From contig JBNMLH010000003.1 in the NCBI GenBank assembly GCA_050875145.1, positions 181,539 to 245,538 on the forward strand: DNA of 64,000 bases, written 5' to 3'. Shown here piece by piece: positions 54,001-62,557 of the stretch (position 1 is its first letter; each line of letters opens with the position of its first letter). The notes beneath the pieces are model-generated. The model was not told where the DNA came from. It ran no database searches and saw only the letters and a program-made list of their open reading frames with translations. This DNA comes from CAG-411 sp050875145. Lineage in GTDB: Bacteria; Bacillota; Clostridia; Lachnospirales; Lachnospiraceae. The translations under genes and the position numbers were made by a program.

Positions 54001-56276
54001 CCATCTACTAAAATCGGTGTACTTACTGCATTTCCACCAAAACCAACACCGATTTTTTTTGCCCACAATAATTCTGTCGTTTTTGCATCTTTTGGTGTAG
54101 CTGCATTGGTAATTCCAAGATTATCTGCACCATTTCTAAAATCTGGCCAGTCAGAAGGATAATTGGTGTAACGGGTTTTTACAGTTACGGTACAGCTTGC
54201 TTTATAAGATCCCACATAAGCTGTAATTACTGCTTTGCCTGCTTTCTTACCAGAAATAACTCCATCCTGTGAAACCGAAACAATCTTGTCATCAGAACTC
54301 TTCCACACAATTGGATCAGTTTGATTTTGAGGCAATACGGTTGCTGTTAATTGACGACTTTCCTTATTGCCGATTTCTACACTTTCCTGCTCAATCGAAA
54401 TACTCTTTGCCGCTACAGCCGTAGTAGTAACAACTTTTACCACACAGGTATCATACACATTTTTTCTTGCCACAGATTGACAAGTAATTACCGCAGTTCC
54501 TGCAGCCTTTGCAGTTACTCTTCCTGACGATGTAACTGTTGCCACATTTGTATTATCCGAAGTCCAGATATAACTATTTCCATCCGTCTGATTACTTGGG
54601 AAAACAGTTTTATTCAAGTATACATTTTTCTTCACAGTCAATGAAGTTGTTGCTTTTGAAAGCTGAATCTTTTCTAAGGCATGTTCCTCGACTGTAATTT
54701 GACACTGTTTTGTAAAAGAACCGACCGTAGCTGAAATAATTGCTGTTCCAGATGCTACACCTGTTACTACACCTTTTTGTGAAACTTTGGCAACTGTTTC
54801 ATCACTACTTTTCCATTCTACTGTTGTATCATCTGAAGTATTAGAAGGGATCATAGAAACGGTTAATGTAGTAGTTTTTCCCTTTAAAATACTCTCCTTT
54901 GACTTTGACAATACAATATCTGTCAATGGAGTTTCTGCTACTGTCACTGTACAAGTTGCCGAGAAATTCTTATAAGAAACCGTAATATTGGCAGTTCCCG
55001 GCTTTACTGCTGTTAATGTTCCGTCACTTACTGTAACGACACTATTATTACTACTTGTCCATTCTGCATGAACTGGAATTGTACTGTTTTCATCCATATC
55101 AACAGTTGCTTGTAAACGTAACTGCTGGTCTTTCTCCATTGTCACAGCTTCCTGATTCAATGAGATTCCCTTTATGCCAGCCTCATCGCCTACTAATAAT
55201 TCCTGCAATTTTTTTGTTGCAGCATCAACTTTATTTTGTGAAACTGTAATATCCTGTAAAACTTCATATCCTTCTTCTAAGGCAGATGCAATTTTTGTAT
55301 TTTCCTTTAATTTATCTACATTAGCAGAGGAGTTAATCGTAGCAATTACCGTAAGTAATTTATCCTTATCTGCAACTGCGTAGGCATCATCCCATCCACC
55401 GCCAAGTGAACTTGAACCGCCAATTTCTCCACCATAATAAACGGTAAACTGTGTTCTGAGTACATCGCCCGGTTCCATATAATAATCTGCATATCCTACA
55501 TTAGGGAACAATCCGTTTGCACAATACATCCATCCACTCATGTAATTATAGCAAAACTCACCAAGCCATCCTTCCTGACCATCCGTTGCATCAAATTTCT
55601 CTGCAACAGAAGGAATATTCTCAGCAACTCCTTTTTCTAATGCAACGCCACTTAAATCTAGTTCTTTCTTGGCATCTTTATTTCCAGAATAATTAGAACC
55701 ATAAATTCCTGACATATAAAAGCCGGAAGTTAATGAACCAGTATAAGTAAGTCCATAACCATTGCTTTCAATCAATTTTTTCAATGCCTGTGCTGCATTT
55801 TCTCCTTCAATTACAGGTACCAGTACAGGCTCTATAATAAATCCTTTTGAAATAGTGAACGCTTCCACATCCATAACTGCATATCCGATGCATTCACCTG
55901 GTTCTGCTTTTTTATATGTAAGCTGATAAGTGATACTCTCTTCATCCGCAGATACAATAACTGTATGTATGCCATCCTCTTTACCTGTAAAATTCAAGGT
56001 ATAACTAGCTTTCTGCGAATCATTCCAACTTGGACTAATCGTATCACCATCAAAGGTGACCTCTGTCTCAACTTTATTGTCCTGTGCATCTCTTGCAATT
56101 ACACTAAATGTCTTTTTGCTGGAACGTATTGTACTTCCATCCTTTAATGTAGTTTCAATTGATACACTTTTTTTCTCTGCACTTGCATAACTGGTAATCG
56201 TAATGCCCGGTTGTATCATAGATACCATAACCATTACAGATAATAGCAGTGCAAATGCCCTTCTCAATTTTTTCAT
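51096..56276 (-). CDS. Giant secreted DUF4430/Big_2/beta-propeller protein, first gene under the B12 riboswitch
   Basis: A 1726-residue secreted protein: signal peptide (1-33), a beta domain, DUF4430/transcobalamin-like domain (130-290; GYGLTYTGSLTSGFYMSG, SGWMYCANGLFPNVGYADYY), a helical FIVAR-like linker (300-370), four Big_2 Ig-like domains (about 372-700; repeated W(K/T)SS(D/N) and GVVTGVASGTA-type motifs), a PQQ/WD-like beta-propeller (about 705-1135; NSPITYSDGYVYTGF), two cadherin-like sandwiches (about 1135-1340), a repetitive Thr/Pro stalk (about 1353-1555), a last Big_2 and a very basic C-terminus. No sorting motif. AAAGGAG precedes ATG. Translation is gated by the riboswitch upstream. 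Proposed to capture corrinoids; the propeller may be a second binding site. Confidence 0.88.
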   Translation of the reverse strand: MKKLRRAFALLLSVMVMVSMIQPGITITSYASAEKKSVSIETTLKDGSTIRSSKKTFSVIARDAQDNKVETEVTFDGDTISPSWNDSQKASYTLNFTGKEDGIHTVIVSADEESITYQLTYKKAEPGECIGYAVMDVEAFTISKGFIIEPVLVPVIEGENAAQALKKLIESNGYGLTYTGSLTSGFYMSGIYGSNYSGNKDAKKELDLSGVALEKGVAENIPSVAEKFDATDGQEGWLGEFCYNYMSGWMYCANGLFPNVGYADYYMEPGDVLRTQFTVYYGGEIGGSSSLGGGWDDAYAVADKDKLLTVIATINSSANVDKLKENTKIASALEEGYEVLQDITVSQNKVDAATKKLQELLVGDEAGIKGISLNQEAVTMEKDQQLRLQATVDMDENSTIPVHAEWTSSNNSVVTVSDGTLTAVKPGTANITVSYKNFSATCTVTVAETPLTDIVLSKSKESILKGKTTTLTVSMIPSNTSDDTTVEWKSSDETVAKVSQKGVVTGVASGTAIISATVGSFTKQCQITVEEHALEKIQLSKATTSLTVKKNVYLNKTVFPSNQTDGNSYIWTSDNTNVATVTSSGRVTAKAAGTAVITCQSVARKNVYDTCVVKVVTTTAVAAKSISIEQESVEIGNKESRQLTATVLPQNQTDPIVWKSSDDKIVSVSQDGVISGKKAGKAVITAYVGSYKASCTVTVKTRYTNYPSDWPDFRNGADNLGITNAATPKDAKTTELLWAKKIGVGFGGNAVSTPILVDGYLICMQGKNLLKYNAETGEPVLDANGNQVKGTMVGSSPYNIISPTYANGMIFVGLSGGVVQAFNAETLESLWVYKDFLGGQPNSPITYSDGYVYTGFWNAETKDANFVCISANDDDTENTTEEKEATWKHAVTGGFYWAGAYVNGDYVYVGTDDGTSYANSATAKVMCYNKRTGEEKDSLTNIVGDVRSSVSYDKTSGRIYFTTKGGYLYSVKIDAKGGFLKDTLTSLALGGASTSTPSIYNGRLYVGVSGVSQFGTSGHAVKVIDLLADGTMQIAYSAAMPGYPQTSGTISTAYVEKEGYAYVYFTYNYTPGGIYVLKDKPGQTEAIAEEIYRPTGAMAQYCICSVIADSKGVLYYKNDSGYMMAVRSNKAYLENVSVTGGNAIMDKGVAFNPSETKHEIVVDQGTKSVQLQIMTDTAVGVTAQIDGKEVNETEVTLKDGTATVTVNAVCGKDTKKYVFTIREKSSNANASVLRVNASNSYTSSVLTSTPAFNANSFEYTVKYTGTNRFVNVWADTEDKNATVQVYAESEVGTSTKKNADGSIPVTATNSGYNRYAIYFATDYAYAKVKVVVSAEDGFAKKEYVVTINRTTGTITPSPEVTATPEVTATPEVTATPEVTATPEVTATPEVTETPAVTTEPAVTTAPAITTEPAITTAPAITTAPAVTTEPAVTTAPAITTAPAVTATPVIPIISPGYTWYPIMPTQTPSVTSTPILPAETEKPAMTEVPSVTKQPEITETPSGTDTPIATTLPTPEVISTPEVTMTPTVEPVITTTPDVVETPVATTGAGIEDIEDGQLPDAPSKRVSKISIKKKASIYVNQTTQLKTVITPKTASQAAIVWKSSNKKVVKISKTGKITGIKKGTAIVVATVSGTAISARCKVSVKTATLKVKKNKFTYKKNKTIGWSKIVKLVKGDKITSCKISNKKVLTKTKSGVLKMKKAGNVKITIRTKFGARKTIRLQLKK
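51925..52215 (-). repeat. 18-bp minisatellite encoding the Thr/Pro stalk
   Basis: Tandem 18-bp units inside the 1726-residue gene: about six units encoding ATPEVT (52100-52210) then about ten degenerate units encoding TTAPAI/TTEPAV (51930-52100). The reading frame is kept. Such tracts change length by slippage, so stalk length should vary between strains. Confidence 0.85.
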
Positions 56277-56401
56277 TTAGGGGGACTCCTTTCCTATGCA
56301 ACTTGTTCATAACACTGATTCATGCCTAGACATATGAGAAATACAGCCCCCATAAGACAAGCGGAACGTTTTACTCTATAGGACGCACTTTCCCATAGAA
56401 T

Positions 56402-56431
56402 AAAAAAAGTGGAATCCTTTCGATTCCACTC
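56402..56431 (-). terminator. Riboswitch expression-platform terminator
   Basis: On the minus strand GTGGAATC-GAAA-GGATTCCAC (stem 56409-56429) followed by seven T (56402-56408), about 100 nt downstream of the B12 box and 130 nt before the start codon. Placement fits B12-induced premature termination. Nearly perfect stem. Confidence 0.88.
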
Positions 56432-56514
56432 TAAATAAACCTTATAACTGTGAACATTTTGATTTATAAACTACAAAATATATACCTCTATATGGCTATC
56501 TAGACTCCTTTCCC

Positions 56515-56680
56515 ACCGAAATTCTGTCTTACCCATTTATGGCAGGTCTCCTGGCTCGAATTCATCCTCCTGCTTTCCTTCCCAGTTTCCCAGTGGCGTC
56601 TCTCGACAAAAAGCATTCGTCCTTCTTACAGTAGCGGGGGCTGTTTTAGGTTTTCACTAAATTCCCTATTAATGCAAATA
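56515..56680 (-). promoter_or_regulatory. Cobalamin riboswitch
   Basis: On the minus strand the conserved elements appear in order: TTAATAGGGAA, CAGCCCCCGCTACTGTA, GCCACTGGG, GGGAAGG and the B12 box GAGCCAGGAGACCTGCC (56541-56557). This is a full class I-type adenosylcobalamin aptamer. It lies between its own promoter and an intrinsic terminator, upstream of the 1726-residue surface protein, and should switch off that gene and those following it when corrinoid is plentiful. Confidence 0.97.
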
Positions 56681-56727
56681 CATGCAACCATAAATGTTAT
56701 TTAATTGTCTATTCTACACAGCCATTT

Positions 56728-56756
56728 ATTATAAGAGATAATTTCAATTTTGTAAA
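56728..56756 (-). promoter_or_regulatory. Promoter of the riboswitch-controlled operon
   Basis: On the minus strand TTTACA (56751-56756), 17-bp spacer, TATAAT (56728-56733), about 45 bp upstream of the aptamer and just after the stop of the preceding gene. Confidence 0.75.
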
Positions 56757-56784
56757 GATTTAATTACAAATTTGTTAATTTTTT

Positions 56785-58611
56785 CTATTTAATGCTTACC
56801 TTCACTTTTGCAGATTTATTACCTACAGTTGCCTTAACAGTTCCAGTTCCTTTCTTTTTACCTTTCACTGTCACTACAAGCTTCCCTTTTGATAACTGCA
56901 CTTTACCTTTCTTTAATTGTCCAGTTACAGTAATTTTATAATTATCTGTTGTAATCTTCTTTTTATTTTGTGTAGACAAAATAAATACAATTTTCTTTGT
57001 TTTACCTTTTTTAACAGATACCTTTTTATTCTTTGCTTTTAATGCAGTTACTTTGTTCTTCTGATTTGTAGTATTTTCTTTTTTAACAACTGGAATATCC
57101 GCAGTTTTCCATGAATCCTGTCTCATGTCAAAGATAGATGCTTGCTTTTCTAAAGAACGTACACAAGCATTTAGACCACGAAGTAACTGTTCTGGTTGAA
57201 ATTCCATTAAATTTTTATCTACACTAGATTGCTCTCCTGCTGTTACAAAAACATTTGCTGCTGTAAATAATGTATTTCCATTTTTTACAAAATCTGTCTG
57301 ATCCTTTTCTTCCATAATATCTACGTTAAACACACCTGCAGTAATCATTATCTGTGCTAATGACCATGCATTTCCTTTTTCTGTTCCATAAGAACCATTT
57401 GTATTCTGCACCGCTTCTAAATAGCGCATTGCCTTATCACAATTTTTAACAACCAAAGCAGAATCAATGCCTACACTACTGCCAGATGCAGCCTTTGCCT
57501 CTTTATAATATGGTGCCAATGGTTGTATTGCCATCGCAGCAGAATCTGGTGATTGCCATGAAACAGATACTCCAATCTGATTTTCTACATCTGCGGCCGC
57601 AGTATTTACCAATTCTTCTCTTGTAAGATAATTTTTTCCTTCTGGTAATACATAATTTGCACTATCAATTGCAAATAAAATCATACTTTCTCTACTATAA
57701 ATACTAGAGGCAGAATAAACAGACTTATCCACTAAATGTGCAATCAAGTTAAAACCATTAATATTTGCTGCATCTTTGCCAAGAGCAGTCACAAGTAATG
57801 CCATCTTTGCATAACTTTGTGCTGCAACTCCTGTCTTCAAAATACTACTTTCCGTTATTACACTTCCATCTGCAGCTTTTGTCTTTCCATTTATTGCAAG
57901 CTCTCCAAGCTGCTTACCTACTTTCTGAACTACTTTATCATAAAAAGTCTGGTAATTTGCACCTGCCCGAACTAAAGAAAATACACTGTATAATCCGTTC
58001 ACATCATCAATTCCCGGTACGGTTGCTCCATCTGCAAACTGCACATGATAAATTTCTTTTGCCAACACCTGCTGTTGTGCTTTTGCGTTTGTCACAGCAT
58101 CTGTAATGGCACTTCCTGTAGCTGTCTTTGTTGTATCATCCACATAGCAACTGCACTCTGTATTATAGTTTTGATAAGAATAAATTAAACTAATTTTATC
58201 ATTATCCTGTAATTCATAACTGCCAATTCCCTGATCAGAATATCCTCCATTAATATAAAAAGACCAATAATACCAATCATTTCCCACATTATAAGTAGAC
58301 AGTCCATTGATTTCATCTAGACTATCTCCCCATGCACTAGTTGAGATAGTATATTTCTGCTTATACTCCGTGGAATCTAATACTTTTTTAATTGCAGTAG
58401 TTGCCTTCGTTCCAGCTTCAACCTGTACTGCAGTCTTATCCACATTTACTGTGTTTCCATTCTCTCCAATCCCCTCTGCTGCTACATAGACAGTTATCAT
58501 CTCTTTCTGATCTGCTGCTAAAGAAACCATAGCAACATTTCCAGAACACACACTAACAACTGCCAACATCATCGCAAAAAGAATACTCGCGATTCTCTTC
58601 TTCGTTCTCAT
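56785..58611 (-). CDS. Secreted one-chain transcobalamin-like protein (DUF4430 + alpha/alpha barrel + Ig-like)
   Basis: About 608 residues from ATG 58611 after GAGGAGG (the frame is open to 58680 but overlaps the S-component gene). Signal peptide (1-33), DUF4430 domain (about 37-145; WYYWSFYINGGYSDQGIGS then YELQDNDKISLIYSY), alpha/alpha barrel (about 165-510; SPDSAAMAIQPLAPYY, QNTNGSYGTEKGNAWSLAQIM), and a basic Ig-like C-terminal domain (about 530-608). These are the two domains of intrinsic factor/transcobalamin in swapped order. Located directly after the ECF S component, it is the best candidate for the soluble or surface corrinoid binder serving the importer. Confidence 0.88.
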   Translation of the reverse strand: MRTKKRIASILFAMMLAVVSVCSGNVAMVSLAADQKEMITVYVAAEGIGENGNTVNVDKTAVQVEAGTKATTAIKKVLDSTEYKQKYTISTSAWGDSLDEINGLSTYNVGNDWYYWSFYINGGYSDQGIGSYELQDNDKISLIYSYQNYNTECSCYVDDTTKTATGSAITDAVTNAKAQQQVLAKEIYHVQFADGATVPGIDDVNGLYSVFSLVRAGANYQTFYDKVVQKVGKQLGELAINGKTKAADGSVITESSILKTGVAAQSYAKMALLVTALGKDAANINGFNLIAHLVDKSVYSASSIYSRESMILFAIDSANYVLPEGKNYLTREELVNTAAADVENQIGVSVSWQSPDSAAMAIQPLAPYYKEAKAASGSSVGIDSALVVKNCDKAMRYLEAVQNTNGSYGTEKGNAWSLAQIMITAGVFNVDIMEEKDQTDFVKNGNTLFTAANVFVTAGEQSSVDKNLMEFQPEQLLRGLNACVRSLEKQASIFDMRQDSWKTADIPVVKKENTTNQKNKVTALKAKNKKVSVKKGKTKKIVFILSTQNKKKITTDNYKITVTGQLKKGKVQLSKGKLVVTVKGKKKGTGTVKATVGNKSAKVKVSIK

Positions 58612-58670
58612 TCCTATTTCCTCCTCGAATAAAATTAATTTCATGATACCAGGGTACCAAGTTGTCTCCC

Positions 58671-59654
58671 TTAAAACCATATGCCAAATTTAGTCTGTAT
58701 CCTTGTAACTTTCGAAAGCATTGCCTCTCCCATTACAAACATACAAAATGCTGCTGCCCCCGCGTGTGCCAAGTCATATGGTACTCCTGTAATATAGAGT
58801 AACTTTAAGGCATCCATCGTGATTGCATTTCCTTGCGGATCTGCTATATGTTGAAGCAATAAGGTGGCAAAATTCATAATACCACCATAAAGCAAAAACA
58901 CCATTAAAAATGTAAATAACGTTAATGTCCAAGTATCTGCTGAAAGTTTTTTTCTCTGCAATAAAAAACCAACTACTAATCCTACAATACCAAATACATA
59001 CAAATACCATCCAAAAAAATTTTCTCCATTTCCAAATAACAGATAATATATATATCCCAATAGCCATGCCACAACGACACAAGCCACAGGACCTACCACA
59101 AATGTAATTACATTTGATTTCTTTAAGGATAATTTTTCTGCCAGACTTTCCTGTTCCCATTTTTTCCTCAATGATACTTTGTTAAAAGCAAGCCCTGCAC
59201 AAAAGCCAAGAAGTCCCCATGCCACCATCTGCCACGGAGTCCATGGCCCCTGCCCATCAAAAAAGTTACAAATCAATCGACCGCTTGCTCCAATAAAAAA
59301 GCCTGCCTCTGGTCCCATTGCTACTCCAGCTATCACAACCATCATTGTCCCTATATGCAAAGGAAATGTATGAGCGCAGATTTCATTTGCTAAGACACTT
59401 AAAGAAATCCATGTGGCTAACAATACAATCTCTCTTGCTCTTAGTTTCTTATACTCAAAAACCAGAAACATCGGCACAATGGTAGACGCAAGTAACAATA
59501 CACTTATCAACAAATAATGCTTGCCTTTCATTCCAAGAAACGCCAATGCCATAATACACAAAATACTAAAAAACGTCAACAGTCGAGCTACTAACTTTCT
59601 TCTCTGTATTGCACTTTGCACCGCAAAACTTCCATAATTTCTTCGATTATCCAC
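58671..59654 (-). CDS. ECF transporter substrate-binding S component (probable corrinoid specificity)
   Basis: A 327-residue membrane protein with about eight to nine hydrophobic helices; the N-terminal 60 residues hold two helices before a core including EICAHTFPLHIGTMMVVIAGVAMGPEAGF and FFDGQGPWTPWQMVAWGLLGF, typical of S components in architecture. GTG start 9 nt after AAAGGAG. It is flanked by ECF A and T genes and by DUF4430 proteins, so cobalamin or a cobamide precursor is the likely substrate; that assignment rests on context. It is larger than the known CbrT type, from memory. Confidence 0.8.
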   Translation of the reverse strand: MDNRRNYGSFAVQSAIQRRKLVARLLTFFSILCIMALAFLGMKGKHYLLISVLLLASTIVPMFLVFEYKKLRAREIVLLATWISLSVLANEICAHTFPLHIGTMMVVIAGVAMGPEAGFFIGASGRLICNFFDGQGPWTPWQMVAWGLLGFCAGLAFNKVSLRKKWEQESLAEKLSLKKSNVITFVVGPVACVVVAWLLGYIYYLLFGNGENFFGWYLYVFGIVGLVVGFLLQRKKLSADTWTLTLFTFLMVFLLYGGIMNFATLLLQHIADPQGNAITMDALKLLYITGVPYDLAHAGAAAFCMFVMGEAMLSKVTRIQTKFGIWF

Positions 59655-59718
59655 AATCTCACACTCCTTTCCTCTATCGCAATTCTTATCATTTTATTTT
59701 CCAGTCTACCAACAAAAG

Positions 59719-61428
59719 CTACATACATTCAAACAAATCCGTCACAGTAACAACCCCTGGATAACTATGAATTGCCATTTTTCTGGCCTGCGTCGTATAA
59801 AATGTATTTTGTTTAAAAAATTCTCTGGTAGTACTGCTACTAATAATTTGTCCATCAAATAAGAATCCACAATAGTCCGTATATTCACTACAAAATGTAA
59901 TATCATGTGAAACTAGAATTATTGTTTTTCCATCTCTAACAAGCTCCTCTAACATCTTTGCAAACGCTTCTTTAAATGCTGCATCCATACCTTTCGTTGG
60001 CTCATCCATCGCAATAACAGATGCATCCGTCAATAAAATTTTCCCAATTGCAAGTCTTTGTGCTTGTCCGCCACTAAGATCAAATGGATTTTTTTCTCTT
60101 TGAGAAACAAGCTCCATTCGATTTAACATTTGCTCCACCTTTGTGCGGATAGCAGACGGTTCTATCTTTCTTTTTCCAAAACATATCGCATCTGCTAATT
60201 CCTCTTCCACTGTTGTTTCCGTAAACATAGTTTGTGGATTTTGTGGTAAATATCCACAGATTTCTGATTGTTTTACCTTTCCCTGCTTCACTTTATAAAT
60301 ACCAGTTAAAACTTTTAATGCTGTCGTTTTTCCTGAACCATTTCCACCTAATAAAGCAGTAATTTTCTGTTTAGGTATTTTTATAGAAAAATCCTTTAAT
60401 ACTTCTTTTCCTCTTTCATATCCCCACACAACATTTTTTGCTTCAATCGCAACATTTTTATTTTCTCTTTTTGGCTCTTTATTATTTTCAAAAACTTTAC
60501 TATCTTGACAATCCTGTCCTTGATATTTGAGCTGTTTTTCTCGATTTGCTCTCCAACTCTTTAACCAAAGCTGCCCCTCTTTTACCGTAAGTGGTGTATA
60601 CGCTGCACTAAATTCTTTCCTATCGTCTACCTTAGAAAGTATATCTGCACCGTGTATATATGCTCTTACGGAAACCGGCATTCCCTTTTCAACGGGAAGT
60701 TCCTTTCCTATTTTCATTCTCCCATCATGTAAAAGGGCAGCACATTCTCTTACCTTTCCTTTTTTTAATAACTTTCCATCATGCATAATAATTATTTCAT
60801 CAGCAATAGAAAGTACCTCTTCTAGTCTTTGTTCAGAAATAACGACAGTTGTGCCAAATTCCTTATTAATTTTTTCAACTGTATGTAAAAAACGCTCTGC
60901 ACCAATCGGATCTAATTGTGACGTAGGTTCATCCAATAGCAATAACTTTGGTTCCATCGCCATTACTGATGCTAAATTTAATATCTGTTTTTGTCCCCCA
61001 GAAAGTGTATCTGTTTTTCTATGAAACCATTGTCCAATTCCAAAATATTCTGCTACCTCGGCAATTTTTTGACGTATTACCATAGGCTTTTCCCCTAAAG
61101 ACTCTAGCCCAAAAGCCAACTCATGCCACACTTTATCTGTAACAATCTGTTCATCTGGTAATTGTCCCACAAAACCAATTTCTTGACAACTTTGTTTTGT
61201 GCCTAATTCCTCCAATATCCGATTACAATAATACATCTGTCCCGTTCCAGTACCAAAAGGTATCTGTTCTTTTTTCATGTGCTTTAGAAGTGTACTTTTC
61301 CCACTACCCGATTGCCCACATAAAACATAAATTTTCCCCTTTTCTAAAGAAAAGCTAATATGTTCAATTGCAGGCTTAGTATCTTCTGGATAAAAAAAAG
61401 TCACATCTTTACATTCAAATATATTCAC
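59719..61428 (-). CDS. ECF transporter ATPase with two fused ABC domains
   Basis: A 569-residue cytosolic energising unit. First ABC domain (about 1-240): Walker A GQSGSGKST at 38-46, LSGGQKQ signature, LLLLDEPTSQLD. A linker (about 240-325) follows. Second ABC domain (about 328-555): GGNGSGKTT, LSGGQAQRLAIGKILL, VIAMDEPTKGMD. EcfA1 and EcfA2 are normally separate; here one chain supplies both sites. GTG start behind AAAGGA. The partner T component is upstream and the S component downstream, the order expected for a dedicated (group I-like) ECF importer. Confidence 0.94.
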   Translation of the reverse strand: MNIFECKDVTFFYPEDTKPAIEHISFSLEKGKIYVLCGQSGSGKSTLLKHMKKEQIPFGTGTGQMYYCNRILEELGTKQSCQEIGFVGQLPDEQIVTDKVWHELAFGLESLGEKPMVIRQKIAEVAEYFGIGQWFHRKTDTLSGGQKQILNLASVMAMEPKLLLLDEPTSQLDPIGAERFLHTVEKINKEFGTTVVISEQRLEEVLSIADEIIIMHDGKLLKKGKVRECAALLHDGRMKIGKELPVEKGMPVSVRAYIHGADILSKVDDRKEFSAAYTPLTVKEGQLWLKSWRANREKQLKYQGQDCQDSKVFENNKEPKRENKNVAIEAKNVVWGYERGKEVLKDFSIKIPKQKITALLGGNGSGKTTALKVLTGIYKVKQGKVKQSEICGYLPQNPQTMFTETTVEEELADAICFGKRKIEPSAIRTKVEQMLNRMELVSQREKNPFDLSGGQAQRLAIGKILLTDASVIAMDEPTKGMDAAFKEAFAKMLEELVRDGKTIILVSHDITFCSEYTDYCGFLFDGQIISSSTTREFFKQNTFYTTQARKMAIHSYPGVVTVTDLFECM

Positions 61429-61485
61429 AACATATTTCCTTTCTTAAACACACATTTCTATCTTTTTATATTCCTCATGCTTCAT

Positions 61486-62379
61486 TCAAAATTTCTTTAA
61501 TTGGTAACGCCATGAATACATCCAATCTACTACCATTGGAGCTATTCCAAGTATAAAATAAACACTATACCACAGTATATATTGCCTTATATCTGTTCCT
61601 TCCATAGCCGGATAATAAGAATAAGAATAAATTCCCTTACTTATACCTACACCAATTCCGGTAAATCCAACCAAGAAGAAAATTATCCATTTCCAATCAC
61701 TCTTTTTTAATCGAAACAATTGAAAACTGCTTCGTCTTCCACTACCATATCCCCTTGCTTCCATTGAAATCGCTGTTTCCATTGAATGCTCCATCGACCA
61801 AGATATTAACGTTGAAAAAGCTTTTTCAGTCATTCTAATCTTATTTAAAAAAGACATTTGGTCTTCTATTCGCCCTAATCCCCTTTGTGCATCCATTATC
61901 TCTTTATAACGTCTGCGTAACATGGGTAACATCCGAAAAACCATTGACAAAAGTAAGCCCACCGCAGGAAAAAGGAATTGAAATAAATATAACAATTTTT
62001 CACTGTCAATCATCACATTCCAAATTTGAAAAAGCAAAAGAACTGAAACTAAAGTTCCAGTCATACAAATACCATACCAAACTGCCTCTAATGTAATCGC
62101 CTGTCCATTAACATAAAATAATGGTGTCACTCCATTATGATGAAAAAGCGGTAATACAATCACACTAAAAAACAAAATAGGAAGCCCACAAAATAATGCA
62201 AATTTCACCACAGAAACTCCTTTTAACCATATGCTATAGCATAAAGCAATTACAAATGAAATACCAATTAGTATTGGATGCATGGTAAGAGCTGGTACAA
62301 GAAGCATTCCAAGCAGATAAGCCAAATTGGTTAAAGGATGTTGTTTTTGAAAAACAAAATTTTTTTCTCTTTGCATCAT
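61486..62379 (-). CDS. ECF transporter transmembrane T component
   Basis: A 297-residue membrane protein (CbiQ/EcfT family) with about six helices and the two cytosolic coupling helices carrying the Ala-Arg-Gly type motifs: MDAQRGLG and MEARGYGSGRR, which contact the two ATPase domains. Ribosome site AAGGAG. First gene of the transporter set after the membrane-anchored DUF4430 gene. Confidence 0.93.
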   Translation of the reverse strand: MMQREKNFVFQKQHPLTNLAYLLGMLLVPALTMHPILIGISFVIALCYSIWLKGVSVVKFALFCGLPILFFSVIVLPLFHHNGVTPLFYVNGQAITLEAVWYGICMTGTLVSVLLLFQIWNVMIDSEKLLYLFQFLFPAVGLLLSMVFRMLPMLRRRYKEIMDAQRGLGRIEDQMSFLNKIRMTEKAFSTLISWSMEHSMETAISMEARGYGSGRRSSFQLFRLKKSDWKWIIFFLVGFTGIGVGISKGIYSYSYYPAMEGTDIRQYILWYSVYFILGIAPMVVDWMYSWRYQLKKF

Positions 62380-62413
62380 ATTTTCTCCTTCCCAATCTGT
62401 TTTATATAGGCAT

Positions 62414-62485
62414 TTGTGAAACTCTATCTACTCTATCTCTTGACTCCATATGCAAAATCAAATAATATATTGGAAAGTTTCACAA
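62414..62485 (-). other. 10-bp perfect inverted repeat upstream of the T component
   Basis: TTGTGAAACT (62414-62423) and AGTTTCACAA (62476-62485) enclose 52 nt in the 178-bp gap before the T gene. It could be a leader stem, a regulator site pair or an RNA-processing element. No T-run follows the arm, so it is not a terminator. Confidence 0.4.
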
Positions 62486-62557
62486 TTCCCTACTATTTTT
62501 TAATATACTACAACTTTTTATATTTGCACCAATGTTATTAATGTTAGATATATTCAA

